A stretch of 64,000 nt of DNA from Cryptomeria japonica (taxonomy: Eukaryota; Streptophyta; Pinopsida; Cupressales; Cupressaceae). Where the stretch lies: positions 335,995,927-336,059,926 of the forward strand of contig NC_081414.1 of NCBI RefSeq assembly GCF_030272615.1, in the 5' to 3' direction. The position numbers and the translations under genes were made by a program. Under the pieces are notes generated by a model, which had not been told where the DNA came from, made no database searches, and was given only the letters and a program-made list of their open reading frames with translations. This document shows, piece by piece, positions 34,066-46,349 of this stretch; the first letter of the stretch is position 1, and every line of letters begins with the position of its first letter.

Positions 34066-34952
34066 GAAATCCTTATCCAAGAGTTTCATACTATAGGCAC
34101 TAAGAAAATTATAGAGAATTTAGAAGTCATGTTGTTGGGCTGGAGCAACGCATGCAAGATCTGAGAGAGAAGCTCGAGCTAAAATCAGAGAGACTAAAAA
34201 TGGTGGTAGCTATCTATGGTACGGGTGGAATTGGGAAGACCACCCTCGCCAAAGCTATTTTCAATAGCATTGGCCCCAAATTTCCGGCTCGTAGCTTTGT
34301 TGGTCCTGTTAAGGCAAAGGAGTTACGCAAATTGGAGAAACGGATTTTGAAAGACCTTTCAAGACATGATATTCTTGTGGAAAGTGTTGACCATGGTAAG
34401 GCACTGATGAAAGCTCATTTAAGATCCATTAGAGCACTTGTTATCTTGGATGATGTTGACCATTCCGGGCAACTAGAAGCCCTTAATGTGGATTCGCTTG
34501 CACCTGGGACTAGACTTATCCTAACATCCAGAGGATTTGAGCAGAGTATTGAGTTATTGAGCTGGCATGCATTTCTCAGAATAGATCCTGATGATGACTA
34601 TGAAGACCGGTCTATAAAGATTGCAAAATCTTGCCAGGGAATTCCTCTTTTGCTTGAAGTAGCTGTAGCATCCTTATATGACAAGACTGAAACCAGTTAT
34701 TGGGATGAATCTATAAGGCATTTAGAAAACAGTATTGACCAGAACATCCACAGGCGCCTCTGCGTAAGTACGCAAGGTCTTGAGTCTCATGAAATTGAAA
34801 TATTTCTAGGCATTGTCTGTTTTCTTGTTAGGAAAGAGAACCTGGAAACAACATTGAGGTTCTGGGAAGCTATTGGCCGTGCTCCAAACAGAGCCTTAGA
34901 GAAACTAATTCAGAATTCACTTGTTAGAATAGGTCCCTGTATCTCCTTTTGA
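34066..34952 (+). pseudogene. NB-ARC domain relic of a TIR-type NLR resistance gene
   Basis: The 266-codon frame from 34152 carries a P-loop (GTGGIGKTTLAKAIF), a kinase-2 motif ending in Asp (VILDDVDH, the form typical of TIR-type NLRs), an RNBS-B-like stretch (GTRLILTSR), a degenerate GLPL (CQGIPLLLEV) and an RNBS-D-like stretch (IFLGIVCFLV). The linker normally joining TIR to NB-ARC is visible just upstream, but in two frames (34066-34140 in one, 34104-34151 in the other), implying a 1-base shift. No TIR exon, MHD motif or leucine-rich repeats are found. NLRs are cytoplasmic immune receptors that switch on by nucleotide exchange; this copy is a fragment. A spliced first exon further upstream cannot be fully excluded. 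Confidence 0.75.
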
Positions 34953-35167
34953 AAGTCAGTTAAAATTTCAAACTTCTAATTGCATAAGCTCTAAGCTCAA
35001 CATTGTTTCCTATTTTCATACATGAACACCCATTCAACTAAATTGAAGCCCACGTGAAACTTTTACCTAAATAGTTATAAAAAGTATATTATTTCGATAT
35101 TTACAAATTACAATCACATACATACTCAAAATTGAATCGTTGAAATAAACGAGGATTGAAACCTGTT

Positions 35168-37284
35168 TCAATCGAGGACAACCAATTTTTGGAACAATTT
35201 CCCTTCAATTGCCTGCTTGAGCACTAGCATTGGATTAATCTCCCCGTTATTCAAGAACAATTTGAGCAGGTTCTTGGAATATCCGCTCACCAGTGCAACG
35301 CCCTCTTCGTCTTTAATCACCGGCGTGCTCTGCGAATTACGGAGGTTCCAAAAAACGATCCTCGGAGGCGCCCCATAGCCTGCCTCTTTATATTTCCTCT
35401 TTATCGCCATGTAATCTGTTTCCCACGGATTTCTGGACGCTTCATCGAATTCCATGTCACTGAACACAAACAACTGTTTAATCATTTTGTCTGGCTGCAA
35501 CTTGCATTCGCAGGCCATGCTGAGAATCACATCAAAAACTTTCTGAAAATCAGTATTCATATTATACTCCATATTCTCAGTAAATCTATATTTCTCCGCC
35601 AGAGTGTCGCCCTGTACCAAGTGCAGCTCCGGATTCTTGCTGAAGGTGATTACGTGGCCTTTCCAGGGTTCGGCGCTCATTTCCGAAACGAGCAATCCGA
35701 GAGCAATGCAGACTTGCATGGGAAGTCCTTCCATGCTGCCTGACACGTCACACACCGCCAAGCTGTCAGACAGCTTCCCTTCCCTGGTCATGTCTTCCAC
35801 CATCCGCAGCCACTGAAGCTCTGCTACCTCATCGTTGCCTTCCGACTGAACCGCTTGTTCAACGATCTCATGGGGAAGCAGCGCACCGGCCGCTATTTTC
35901 TTTTTTCCGCTTTTCACGTCTGCAAGAAACAGGGCAAATCTGTCCGGGTCGTGCTTGACAAAGAGCTTCTTGTAATTCTTCATTGCAATTCACTCCACAA
36001 ATTCGCGCTCATAAACACCTCGGGCAACTGCATGGCTTTTCGCAGCGGAACCAGCACTTGTTTCCTCAGCCTGTCGCGGACCCTATAGGCATAATGCCGC
36101 TCATCTGCCACATCGGGGTACTCTTCACGCGGGAAATCTCTTCGCGCGATGTTTTCGCAGAGAAGAGTGGAAAGATCGTACGAGGAGTCGAGAGAAGGGC
36201 ACCATTTTGCGGCTAGGGTTATGGTCCTCACGTTGCCGGACTGAAGCGCATCCAAGTCCTGTGCAAGTAAATTGGCGAAATGCTGGGCTGTTGCATCATG
36301 CAGTGCTCTTTACTGTGCATCATTGGAGTAGCGTTTCAGGGCTCTCGACGCATCTTCCATCAACTTTTGCCTCCTAGAAACCCTTGCTGCTTGGCTTTTC
36401 TGCTTTCCTTCCAACAAATCTGCTGCAATTCTCTCTTCTCTGGGCTTGAGAGTCCCGCGCTTTTTGGCCTCTCTTGCGGCAGCGCCCTTCCGGGCAAAAT
36501 AGTCGCTCTTGTCCTTCGCTCTCTGGGCCCTTCTTCGATCAGTCTGTTGGAGCCCTTGCAGTATACGGAAAAGTATCTCGGGAAGATCTTTCAGGTACCC
36601 GAATTCAGCAAAGACGGAGAGATTGGCGAGGAGGGTTTTCGGGTGGTTAGAATGCATCCAACAGGCGGCGGCATAGAATCCCTCCCGGTCGGATTTGCCC
36701 GTTCCTCTGACCCCTCTCAATTGACAGACGAGCTTCAGAGCGGTTAGAGGATTTTGCTTCCAGGCGGCTTCCAGCAACTGTGTTACCCTCTCAGACGGAG
36801 TGTCCGGCACAACGTGGAAGAAAAAGTCGAGGCAGGCATCCCCTGAAGACAAATAGGTTGGAGAAAAATTCTCCGTCCTTCCCATCGCCATGCCGCGCCT
36901 CAACATGTTCATAAAATCGTTGTCCCTTTTCTCTTCTGTTCCAGTTTCCGTAGCAGAGAAATCGCAGAGCTCTGGAGGGCCCAACAGAGACGCCATCGGC
37001 AATTGATTGTGAATTAAACAAAGAAGACTGATTGCGATATTCAACAGATTGGAGGGCTTGGGCATTGGGACTGGATTAAACGAGGAACGCTCATAGCGAT
37101 ATTTAAGAGATTGGAGGGCCTGAGCATTAGGATTAAACGAGGAAGACTGATATCGACATTCAAGAAATTGGCGTGCTTCAGCATTAGGAGTGTGCCGAGA
37201 GAGAATAGAAGAGATTGAATATGTAGATGGTGTTGTCGGCATAAAAGACTTGGGGGCCAAGCAAACGGAGATTGCGCCGGCCAT
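35168..37284 (-). pseudogene. DUF2828 / vWA-like (DUF7788) family protein, broken
   Basis: Three successive minus frames (36310-37284, 35980-36255, 35168-35983) make one intron-less gene. The N-terminal DUF2828 part has FSPTYLSSGDACLDFFFHV and LRGVRGTGKSDREGFY. The C-terminal part has a von Willebrand A fold with a MIDAS motif (CDVSGSM) and KNYKKLFVKHD and IAAGALLPHEI before it. Lesion 1 is an in-frame TAA at 36310-36312; the family usually has Tyr there, from memory. Lesion 2 is a frame change at 35980-35985, where WSEL runs directly into AMKNYKKLF, implying loss of roughly 25 bases. The first ~90 residues look like a targeting or disordered extension built from a triple 60-bp repeat (37022-37190). 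The molecular role of the family is not established. Confidence 0.8.
37022..37190 (-). repeat. About 60-bp repeat x3 inside the DUF2828 5' coding end
   Basis: Three diverged units each carry ATTGG(A/C)GGGC(T/C)TG and GCATTAGGA-like phrases, followed in two of them by GATTAAACGAGGA. They encode repeats of the type RYxxSSFNPNAQA. The repeats change the length of the N-terminal extension in one-unit steps, and the third copy has drifted out of the common phase. Confidence 0.65.
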
Positions 37285-37319
37285 TGATGCTTTTATTCGA
37301 AGTATTGTTTAATCCGAAA

Positions 37320-40300
37320 GCGTGATGAGCAAGACAACATTAATTTAGTGTAGAAGCATTTTTGTATTGGCTTATGGTTATTGGTCTTTGCCTAATTCAT
37401 CAGAACCGGACGGAACGCATCAGAAACGGTTGTGGAAAACAACTTCCGCGCAGTTGAAACTTTCCTATTAACTCGTTCTATCGCCTCTCCATTGATTTTG
37501 TAATTTAACGATGATGAAAGAACTCAAATTTCGAGTCTTGGCCTGCTTTTGATTTTACTATAGACGGTCTGATGTTTTTATCCTCATCACTTAAATATAA
37601 ATATATTGCATACCAAAATTTAAAAAAAAAAGTGTAAAATATTTTCATAGATATCCAATTTTAAAAATAAAATCAAAACAAAGAAAGTTATTTTATCTAG
37701 TATACAAATTTTATAAAAAGTAAAATAAAAAATTTACCTTACTAAAATAATGAAAATAAACAATAAAAATTGTAACTATTTTTTAAACTCATACCTATAT
37801 TTTTAAAAATGTATATAAAATAATTTGATAGATATCAAGCTTTAAAAATAAAATCAAAGCAAAGAAAGCAGTTTTATCTATTATACAAATTTCATTAAAA
37901 CCCTACCTTTAAGTAATTAGCAAAATAATGAAATGCTTTCAAATCTGAAAAAAAAAAATCTATTCTTTTTAAAGGATAAGAAAGTGATAAAGCCCATTGT
38001 CATTGCAGAGTTATGGCTATCACATAAATATTATTATACAAAATATTAGATATATATTATATAATCTAATATTAATTAGTTATATACTATATAATCTAAT
38101 ATTAATTAGTTATATATTATATAATCTAATATTAATTAGTATTATCTAATTGTAATAATATAAAAAAATTATTATTAATAGTCAATTATAAATTTAAATT
38201 AAATAATATTATTAAAGTTAATTAAAATTGTAGGTGGGTGTGAACTATTAAATTATTTTCTTAAAAATTATTAAAAATAAAATTTACATTGTCTACCAAA
38301 GTGAACTATATATATATATATATAAAATATGTTAATAAATATCAAAATTCATAAATAAAATTAAAGGATAGAAAGTAATATTTATCTAGGGCAACGTTCC
38401 ATTTGCTCTTTTTTTTTTAAAATCAAGATAAAGATCATGCACAACCAAATCTCATAAAAACAATGCTTTTCCACTATACTTCTTTTTTTTTTGCTTTAAA
38501 TGCTTTAAAATCTTTAAAAAAGCAAATTGCTTTTGTATCAACTTGATTAAAAAAACTTCTTCTTTTTTTCATATGAATAAAAAGGCTCCTTAAAAAATTG
38601 GTTATCATTGTAGAATTATAAATTATAATAAAATTACTAGTTTTTATATTATGATGTTTTCTCATAAATTCTATATAGGAAATTATCATTATTACTTAAT
38701 ATAATATTATAATATAAATTACTATTATTACTTCGGCTTATTTGTAAGGGAGACTAATGTTTTCATCTCACTTACCAATCAAATGTAAGCAGGGAAAATA
38801 TTGGGATGATTTTCTAATGTTTTGTACATTTTTCTCATTGGCTCGTATTCTAAATATTTTTGGCAAAAGATAAAACATTAAAGTCCAACTAGGAAGAGCA
38901 AAACACAAAAAAGAGACAGCTAAGACAAAAAGCCAACAACAAACTGATAGAAGCAAAGGGACAACATATAAACAACTAAGGGACAACCACGAGCAATAGA
39001 CCTAAGAAAGCTTTATGATAAGATCGGCCACTTCTTGCTCCGGCTAGACCATAGAGGCAGTAACACTCTTCAGTTCCTCCAGCTATTTGGCTTGTTGGGT
39101 CATCTTCCTAGTACTTGCTCGAGTTATTTTGTTGTGACCAGTAGTCCCCCTTCAAGAGTTGGAACCTTATCCTCGGTAGTATCAATTCTGCCAGTTTGCT
39201 GATCAGCAAACTGAAGCTATTCTCATGATTGAGTACCCGCTTCTCAGATCATTGAAGCTACTTTTCTTATTGGTTTTGTTGTATTCTTTTAAAAAAATAT
39301 TATTGATTATTATATTTTAAAAATATATTAAACATTAAGTATAATTTTTTTTAAAATTAATAATGTTTGACATTATTTATGATATAAAAAATAACAATAA
39401 AAATTGCATAAACAAAATTAATTTAAAAAAAATCTTTTGAATGTTTTTTTTTTCATTTTTAGCTATTTTACTATGATTTTACTTGTAATTTTAATGTAAA
39501 AGTTAAAATGTAGATTGTATCAATTTTAATATAGTTTATTTTATTTTATTTTTAATCTTTTATTTTAATTTTTCAAATTTACTTTATTTAAGAATTTAAC
39601 TATATCTATGTTCAATTTTATAACCAAAAAATTATTTATTAATATTTATGTTATTATTGTTTGTAATATCAATATTTAATATTCTTATAATTTTCAATAT
39701 TTAAATTTAGATTAAGAAATATAATTTATTTTCCTAGTGAAAATAGTATAAAAAAAATTAAAATGATATAAATGTATTCCATTTAAAATAAAAAAATCTT
39801 GATATAACATTATTATATAGTGAAATGTTATATATTTAATTTTTATATAAAATTATTATTCAATTATATTTATTTTATTTTTAAAATATATATATATAAT
39901 TTATACTTACTATTATATGCAATATTTTAATATTATAAATTATTATATATTATATTATGCGTAAGTGCACAAAGATGGTGGTCAAAAGGGGGGTATAAGT
40001 GGACACTTTTTTTCTGAAATCAGGTGAACCTAAACTTAGAGGCAAAATTTGAAATTCATCCACTCAAGATATGAAGATAATCAAAAAACAAATATTGTAG
40101 TACTCTGAATCTAGTTTCCAAACTACTAAACTTTTTCAAAATTGGATAAGATTAAGGGGGTCAAATCCTTCGTGCACGAAAAAATGACCCTGTTTCTTCT
40201 GAAAAACATAACATAGTGTCTGACATACGCATCAAAAAAGTCATAGTTAGATTTAGTATTTTGACAAATCCTTTAGCAGAAAGATAGTTAAGAGTGAACA

Positions 40301-40800
40301 CTAGAAGATGTGTATTTTTTTGTAATTTTATGTTGAGTATTTTTTTTTTTATGATTTTTCCAATTGAGCACATCTTGAAAATTCGGTACCTGTTCTTGCA
40401 CGAAACATAAGTTGCACTAAACAATTCGAAAATACAATTTTATTTTTTTTAAATTATAAAGAATCAAGTGAACTACAATAATATATAAAGTTTTTTAAAT
40501 TTTGATACATATATCAAAAGTTATTCAAAAAATGGTGCACCTATGTTTGTGAGAACTATGGAGACACTAGTAAAAGAAATTCAATAATAATATTTTGTTG
40601 TTGTTCAAATTGAAAACAAATTATATGGTTAGAAAGCTCAGAAGATGGATGAAAATATGGTGGCAATTTTAGAAATACCCACTTTACGAAGTGTAAACCT
40701 GATGATGACAAAGTCAATAAACCAAGTTGATAAAATAAAACACATCAAAAATGAGAGAAATGGAGGGAAATCAAAATTTTAATCCGTAGCTTTGTCATCC
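37320..40800. other. AT-rich intergenic DNA, no gene seen
   Basis: These 3.5 kb lack coding signals. Visible structures are a 30-bp AT-rich tandem repeat (38051-38140, ATAATCTAATATTAATTAGT core, three copies), a TA run at about 38308-38323 and poly-A/T tracts. There is a less AT-rich island at 38980-39290. Another patch at 39960-40800 includes the perfect 12-base palindrome TTCGTGCACGAA near 40170. The island and patch may be old element fragments that I cannot identify. Confidence 0.6.
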
Positions 40801-40830
40801 AAGCCTATTTCCAAGCCTAAACAGTCAAAA

Positions 40831-40932
40831 GCGCATATGGGGTACTTATGGTTTAAAAAGCGCATACGGGGTATGTATAGTATAAGCAGCACGTACGCGC
40901 TTGTTTCCCTATAAACAGTGCATACGTGCTAT
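40831..40932. repeat. Phased GCRCATACG-type motif array, about 29-bp spacing
   Basis: The motif starts at 40831 (GCGCATATGG), 40860 (GCGCATACGG), 40889 (GCACGTACGCGC) and 40919 (GTGCATACGTGC), spaced 29, 29 and 30 bases. Related motifs recur at 62900-63160. Both places are followed by a shared phrase with TGTCTACACTTCTAT. The function is unknown. Confidence 0.6.
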
Positions 40933-41101
40933 TGTAAAATATGATATTCTATGTATTATATGTGTATACATATAATATATATAATATATAATATGTGTAT
41001 AATATGACATTGTATATATAATATGTTTATATACATATAATATATTAAACATATATATATATACATGTAAGTGTATCATCTCTCCCTCTCAAACGCATAC
41101 A

Positions 41102-41102
<1 letters not shown>

Positions 41103-41172
<70 letters not shown>
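41103..41172. repeat. CT microsatellite
   Basis: An almost uninterrupted (CT)n run of about 33 units. On the minus strand it yields an artefactual Arg-Glu repeat ORF. Confidence 0.95.
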
Positions 41173-41175
<3 letters not shown>

Positions 41176-41496
41176 CCCATCCCTCTTTCTCTTCTTCTCT
41201 CCCTCCATACCCCACTGCAACTGTGTCTACACTTCTATAGAAGTAAGTGAATTTATTTCTTATCTGCAACTTCCTCTTTGATTTTTATCATGTATCCTCT
41301 CCTAAAAAAATTGACTGATGGATTTTTGTGTATATATTGAATAGGATGAATAGGGTTTGAAATTGAACCACAGGTGTATTACCATGACAAACAAGGAAAC
41401 CTGTAGCAATATTCTTCTCGAATGTGTTTTTAATGAGCAGAGCAGATGTGGAAAATAGTGTCAACAAAGCAACATGATGAGTCAGAGTACCTGCAA

Positions 41497-42038
41497 TATG
41501 TTTTTCAAAAGAAAACAACAGGTAGGAAGAGAAAGAGGGAGAGTAACAAAGATGATGTCCTATAGAATGATAGTGGTGGGTATGCGAGAGTTCCCATGTT
41601 GTTACACAACGCCTGTCACCTAAAGAAATTAAAGTTTTTTTTTATGCATGGTAGTGGTAGTATATGATGATCATCACTTGTCAAACAGCTTAGAATGGTA
41701 TATACCCATGAAAGAAATCAAGTGTGTAATTCCTATAGTCACAATCGAGATCAGTCTTATAAACTTGCAAATTTAATAGCATCATATGTTTTAGAACTTA
41801 GGTAGTACTCTTAGGGTTAGGTCAAACTCTTACACTTGCTTTTTAGTGAATCCTCGTTGTTTGTTCGCTTGGAGTCTTGTTGTATGATGTTCTATTCATA
41901 ACTTTAAATTTAATATATCATTTTATTAGCCCACCATATGACCCCTTAGGTGTCATTAGAGGTCGTATTGTTTCCTAAGAGGTCATATGGTATCTTGTGA
42001 CCCCTTAAGACCCCTCCTCTTTCCCTCCCCCCTACTCT

Positions 42039-42077
<39 letters not shown>

Positions 42078-42740
42078 CCCTTCTTCTCTCCCACCCCCCT
42101 CTTCTCTCTCCCTCTCCCTCCCTCTAACTCTCTCCCTCTCTCTACCTTCCCTCCCCCGCCTCTCTCTCTCTCCCTCTCTCTCCCTCTCTCTACCTGCAAT
42201 AAGTTTTTCAGAAGAAAACAACAAGTAGGAAGAGAAAGAGGGAGAGTAACACAGATGATGTTCTGTAGAATGATAGTGGTGGGTATGCGAGAGTTCCCAT
42301 GTTGTTACACAACGCCTGTCACCTAAAGAAATTAAAGTTTGTTTTATGCATGGCAGTGGTAGTATATGATGATCATCACTTGTCAAACAACTTGGAACGG
42401 TACATACCCATGAAAGAAATCAAGTGTGTAATTCCTATAGTCACAATCGAGATTAGTCTTATAACCTTGCAAATTTAATAGCATCATATGTTTTAGAACT
42501 TAGGCAGTACTCTTAGGGTTAGGTCAAGCTCTTCCACTTGCTTTTTAGTGAAGCCTCGTTGTTTGTTCACTTGGAGTCTCATTGTATGATGATCTATTCA
42601 TAACTTTGAATTTATTATATCATTTTATTAGCCCACCATATGACCCCTTAGGTGTCATTAGAGGTCGTATTGTTTCCTAAGAGGTCATATGGTATCCTGT
42701 GACCCCTTAAGACCCTTCCTCTTTCCCTCCCCCCTACTCT
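41497..42740. repeat. Direct duplication of a ~0.54 kb unit, ~700 bp period
   Basis: The block with GAGAGTTCCCATGTTGTTAC, CTTGCAAATTTAATAGCATC and GAGGTCATATGGTATC occurs at about 41497-42040 and again at about 42196-42740, with few differences. CT-rich DNA (42010-42195) separates the copies. The last ~85 bases occur a third time at 62336-62425, beyond the hAT element. No coding function is seen. Confidence 0.85.
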
Positions 42741-42747
42741 CCCCCTC

Positions 42748-42755
42748 TCCCTCTC
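42748..42755. repeat. 8-bp target-site duplication of the giant hAT, left
   Basis: TCCCTCTC immediately precedes the CAG terminus at 42756 and recurs exactly at 62067-62074 after the right terminus. Eight bases is the size hAT transposases produce. Because the target is CT-rich, the match carries less weight than it would in unique DNA. Confidence 0.8.
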
Positions 42756-42769
42756 CAGAGTTTACTTTA
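42756..42769 (+). repeat. Left terminal inverted repeat of the hAT element
   Basis: CAGAGTTTACTTTA. The mismatches with the inverted right end are at positions 4, 6 and 8 only. hAT transposases cleave at such ends. Confidence 0.8.
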
Positions 42770-42854
42770 GTGGTGAATATTCGCCAATGGCAAATTTTTC
42801 ACATCGGCCATGTCAGAAATGGGGAATATTTTGTACCATTTGGGGGTGGCCATG

Positions 42855-43286
42855 TCGCCAGAACATTATCAATTTCCATCATAGTCACGGCCCGATTGCC
42901 ATATGTTTTATGCAAATAAATGTTTCTATGCGATGATTTCGCCAATACAATATATGGTGGACACACGGTAAATTTAATTGTTTCGCCTACACTCTTCGAG
43001 GTTGCCTTAATAGATTACCTTAATTCGCTTATAGGCATGTGAAGATTTGTTAGCCAGGGGGACCCAATTCGCCTAACATCTTGCTGACGCATGTCTCCAT
43101 TCACCCCAACTTTCGCCAAGTATATTGTATTCAGCTATTATTTTGACGACCTATAATCGCCTCGAAAATTACATAAGTCATATTTGGATGACCTATAATC
43201 ACCTCGAAAATTACCTAAGTCGTGTTATAGTTACACGAGATTCGCCAAATATTTGTATACCATATAAAATTCCCACAGAATTTGCC
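42855..43286 (+). repeat. Left subterminal motif array, ~43-bp period
   Basis: T(C/T)(G/A)C(C/T) cores start at 42855, 42896, 42939, 42983, 43025, 43069, 43113, 43157, 43199, 43242 and 43282. The gaps are 41, 43, 44, 42, 44, 44, 44, 42, 43 and 40. Most are TTCGCC or ATCGCC followed by A or T; an additional unphased TCGCC is at 42781. The sequence between motifs has diverged, so the spacing itself appears conserved. Subterminal repeats are the usual transposase-binding sites of plant hAT elements; that role here is inferred. Confidence 0.8.
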
Positions 43287-43299
43287 ATATAAGGATTGG

Positions 43300-43307
43300 T
43301 ATAAATA
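43300..43307 (+). promoter_or_regulatory. TATA box for the hAT transposase
   Basis: TATAAATA lies directly after the last left subterminal motif and about 260 bases before the transposase ATG at 43561. The leader between them is AT-balanced, and a possible short intron (donor near 43460, acceptor near 43500) is a guess. Confidence 0.55.
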
Positions 43308-43560
43308 CATGCAAAGATCAGATCTATCTCAATATCTCAACACAATCTGGTGGGTTCTAGGCTTTGAATTCTGATCAATAGTGAAGTTTCAAACCAAGGA
43401 AAATCATTGTTGTTGAGTCGTTGACTGTATTAGCGACTGCTAGTGACCTAAAGCCTAAAGGTGAGCGATCATATTTTTGAAGTGGTATATTATACATTAT
43501 AGCCTATTATTGCTTCTTCAGCAAATTGATATTTTTTTGGTAGCCTTTATTTCATTGGAG

Positions 43561-46215
43561 ATGTCAAACAAGAAGAGGGGTAGGAAACTTGCAAGTGGGG
43601 AAGGCCAGGAGAGGCCAACAAAAAGCAGAACGTTGTCTTCGTACTTTGGCATTGGATATGAAAATTAGGAAGGTACATCATCACAAGTACAAGTAAAAAA
43701 TTTGCCACCTGCACCGCATGTTGAAGACGGCGGTGAACTTGATATCTCAGATCGAGATGATCTTGAAGAAGATTATCTGGTAGATACCCAAGTTAGCCAA
43801 AATGATATAATCGACTTGGGTGATAATGCCATTAATGATAATGCGCGGAAGGGGAAAAGAATAGCCATATCAAAAAAGGGTGAACCACAATCAAAAAAGG
43901 ATTGGGAGTGGGATATGTCAGTGAGGAATTTTCAAATTAATTGGGCATCAAAGTATCCATTCATTGAACCAGTCGAGAATCCAATTGAAGGCAAGCCTCC
44001 AATAAAATGCAAGTGTAAGATTTGCACTTGGAAACATAACAAGGAAATTAGGTTGCAGCTAAAATTTGACACCATAGAAAAGAATATGGGTAAAGTTTAT
44101 GAAAAAAAAATGATAGACGGGGTTGAAAAATTAGTGATAAGATGGCAAAAAAAGGATGAATGTAAGCATGTGAGGAATGCCGAAGAGTATTATTTTCATG
44201 AGAAATTACAGACGAAGCCTGTTGAAGTTAAAGGTTCTATTGAAGCTATTTTTGGAAAAGCAATGCAAATAGAACAACTGGGAAAAGTTGTTCAGTTAAG
44301 CATTGTTTTTCATATTTTGAGTAGAGGGCGTGCTATGACAGATTTCCCATCAATTAGTGGTTTATTACACTTTTTGAAAGTTCCTAACTATCCTAATAGA
44401 CACTAGTCAGTAAACAGTGGATGGGAATGGGCAAGTTGTCTTGCTGAGGTTGAAAAAGAAGATGTACAGGAAAAAATAAGAGAGTCAAACTTCATTGCAT
44501 TTTCTTTAGACGAAGTTACTGCAGTAGACAATACTTCATTGGTATGCATGCATGTTTATACTATAGAGAATCATACCCGCCAACCTCATCTACTATATGT
44601 TGCTAAAATGAAGGAGAGTGCGACAGCAAAAATTTTATTTCAACTAGTAAAGAGAAGTTTAACTGAATATGGAGGTATGGATGACATAACGGTAGCCAAA
44701 AAATTGGTTTGTGTTGGAGCAGATGGAGCTTCAATAATGCAAGGTCATAGGAATGGACTTTGTACAAAGATTGAAACTTCATTTGCACCGTACATTACTG
44801 CAATTCACTGCATGGCTCACAAAATGAATCTAGCTTTTGGAATTGTGAGCAAGTTTGCTTCGGTTAAAAAAATTGAAATTTTAATCAGAGAGCTCTACTC
44901 ACACTTCTGTCGAAGTCCCAAGCGATTTATGGAATTTCAAAACTTTGTTGATGGACTAACTGATGGGAACAAGCTTCTCAAGGATAATGATACCAGATGG
45001 ATCTCTTTGGATGGTCCAATGTATCAAGTGTTTTCAGAATATCCATCCTTGATTGGACTATTTCACACAACTCGTGACGAATCAGATCAACCAAAATTTC
45101 CAGAACTTCTTGGTAGGTTAAGTAATTTAGAGACACTCTTAACTTTAGCAGCTCTTCTGCCCATGCTAGAGGAAATGAGGAATATTATGAAGGCTGCCCA
45201 AAAAAGAGCTTTGTATATTGCAGAATATACTACGCTGCATAAGATGACATGCCTGACCCTCGACAATCTCTATTCAACCAACACAATGTGATGAAAAATT
45301 TGTTAAGTGGCGGACACTCACAGATTTGAACAATCCTAATAAATTTTTACAAATCGATGCAGACGGGGAGGTATGTGCCAATGTATGGGGAGTTGAGATA
45401 CCAATGCACTTCTATGCCACGGTCGACCTCGAGGAACCAGGAAAGCGCCCTAGGAAGAAACTAGCAAGAGTTACAAAGGAAGATTTCAACAAGATTGTTG
45501 AGACTGTAACTACTTCTGTGAAGAAAATTGCATATGATCTTTCCTCACAAATTAGAAGCAGATTCCCTCCTGACAACCTACTTGAAGCATGTCTATTGTG
45601 TTTCCTCATTATTGGAGCCTCAACAATGCATCTGATTTTTGAAGTAAGCTACTGACTTTGGTAAAACAATTTTGCATTTGCAGAGAATTTAATGGAGTAA
45701 CTATAAATGGAATATTAGATGAAACTCATCTTCAAGAGCAATCAGCTCATTTTGCATACGCTATGAAAGAACAATATGCCAAAATGGATAACCCCCACGA
45801 AGAGGGATCAGTAACAAGGGTTTGGAAATATATAGCTGAGAACAAAACCTTGCGTGATTCAATGCTAGAATATGTGAAGCTTGCTGATTTATGTCTTACC
45901 ATGATATTGGGTTTGGTGGAAGATGAGAGAGTTTTCAGTGCTTTGGGGTTCCTAAAATCAAAGCTAAGAAACAAACTAGACAAAAATTTGGAAAATTGCT
46001 TGAGGCTCTATACATCTAGGTATGATGTCCACACTTTTCCTTATGATAGGGCACTGCAAATCTGGAGGTCCAAATGTGAAAGAAGAGGTTTGGGCAACAC
46101 TTCGAACCAAAGTGCCAGTGGGACTACTGGAACTACTGGTAGCATTGAGATGCAGTTCGGCGAAGATATGCAGACTCAGACTCAGAGTGAAGAAACCACA
46201 GACGGGAATCAATAA
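43561..46215 (+). pseudogene. hAT transposase, degraded
   Basis: The ATG at 43561 opens a basic N-terminus. A BED/TTF-like zinc-binding region follows (CKCKICTWKHNKE near 44010-44045, then a block ending KHVRNAEEYYFHE). A catalytic-core stretch near 44500 (FIAFSLDE), a second Asp region (VGADGASIMQGHRNG), IHCMAHKMNLAF, and the C-terminal hAT dimerisation region (LVEDERVFSALGFLKSKLRN) complete it. It is nearest to the KIAA1586/ZMYM-like hAT branch by motif style. Lesions are TAG at 43666-43668, TAG at 44404-44406, frameshifts near 45255-45300 and 45595, and a TGA near 45640. The last ORF ends at 46215. The enzyme would have cut and moved the element; this copy cannot be made, so any recent mobility needed another source. 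Confidence 0.88.
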
Positions 46216-46344
46216 AGCACTAAATTTGATGAGGATGAATGGCAACTGTAATAGTAAGAGATTGGTATTTATTAATCTTATTACTGAATCTCATCATTCA
46301 TATTACAAAAGCATATTAATTTTTGCAATTAGAATTTAATATTG

Positions 46345-46349
46345 ATTTG
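46345..46349. repeat. TSD of the nested copia-type element, left
   Basis: ATTTG precedes the LTR start at 46350 and recurs at 50604-50608 after the other LTR. Removing the element restores ATTGATTTGTGATTA in the hAT 3' region. Confidence 0.8.

Noticed and set aside
41045-42386. Arg-Glu repeat ORFs on minus; likewise Ser-Leu-Pro ORFs at 62034-63125
   Set aside because: Translations of CT microsatellites, not genes.
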